DNA from: JAWXTP01 sp044433415
GTDB lineage: Bacteria; Bacteroidota; Bacteroidia; Bacteroidales; Rikenellaceae
Direction of reading: 5' to 3'
Assembly (NCBI GenBank): GCA_044433415.1
Contig: JAWXTP010000164.1
Span: 1-5,728 of the forward strand
DNA: 5,728 bases
Made by a program: the position numbers and the translations under genes. Positions within the stretch are counted from its first letter, which is position 1; each line of letters opens with the position of its first letter. The notes beneath the pieces are model-generated. The model was given only the letters and a program-made list of their open reading frames with translations, was not told the origin of the DNA and searched no databases. This document shows, piece after piece, positions 5,727-5,728 of this stretch.

Positions 5727-5728
5727 GA

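Larger units (their letters stand above)
5405..5728. other. AT-rich region upstream of recN, no convincing gene
   Basis: This holds the recN promoter and then very AT-rich DNA. The only open frame with some character is a 37-codon plus-strand frame at 5446-5559 (see findings). The end of the window has a short inverted repeat and the sequence CCTGATTTTCAG at 5692-5703. That sequence resembles CCTGAATTTCAG at 83-94 with one mismatch. No tRNA, riboswitch or transposase fragment was recognised. Confidence 0.6.

Overview
The window is AT-rich DNA that looks like Bacteroidota. The reasons are promoter boxes of the TTTG / TAnnTTTG type, start codons without a Shine-Dalgarno sequence, a RecN protein of 550 residues, and secreted six-bladed-propeller proteins related to the BF3164/TolB-like family, which is concentrated in that phylum. 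No genus can be named from what is visible.

Layout. Positions 1-88 hold a perfect 12-bp tandem repeat (4.75 copies) next to a GC-rich motif, CGCTTGTCGC. An AT-rich leader follows, with one good and one possible Bacteroidota promoter. Positions 233-3427 hold three consecutive, co-directional paralogous genes of about 1.03 kb each. They encode exported beta-propeller-like proteins of 343, 343 and 345 residues, separated by 54 and 39 bp. The spacers are themselves partly identical, so the array arose by tandem duplication of a gene-plus-spacer unit. The third gene is a mosaic, nearly identical to copy 2 in some blocks and to copy 1 in others. Copies 2 and 3 are best started at ATG 1319 and ATG 2390, not at the TTG codons 6 bp upstream.

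Positions 3428-3700 separate two convergent transcription units. This gap contains the most unusual structure of the window: a 47-48 bp imperfect inverted repeat around a 50-bp AT-rich spacer. Each arm carries four GGGTC pentamers spaced at about 10 bp and ends inward in GGGTCGCGACAAGCG. The 10-base core GCGACAAGCG is also present, inverted, beside the 12-bp tandem repeat at the left edge, so related sequence flanks the propeller array on both sides.

Positions 5353-3701 (minus strand) encode RecN, the SMC-like DNA double-strand-break repair ATPase, apparently complete, with a plausible promoter just upstream. The last ~320 bp hold no convincing gene.

The propeller genes probably form one operon of surface or periplasmic proteins of unknown ligand. 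RecN is a housekeeping neighbour with no evident functional link. The unusual parts are the duplication and mosaicism of the propeller genes and the REP-like phased inverted repeat.
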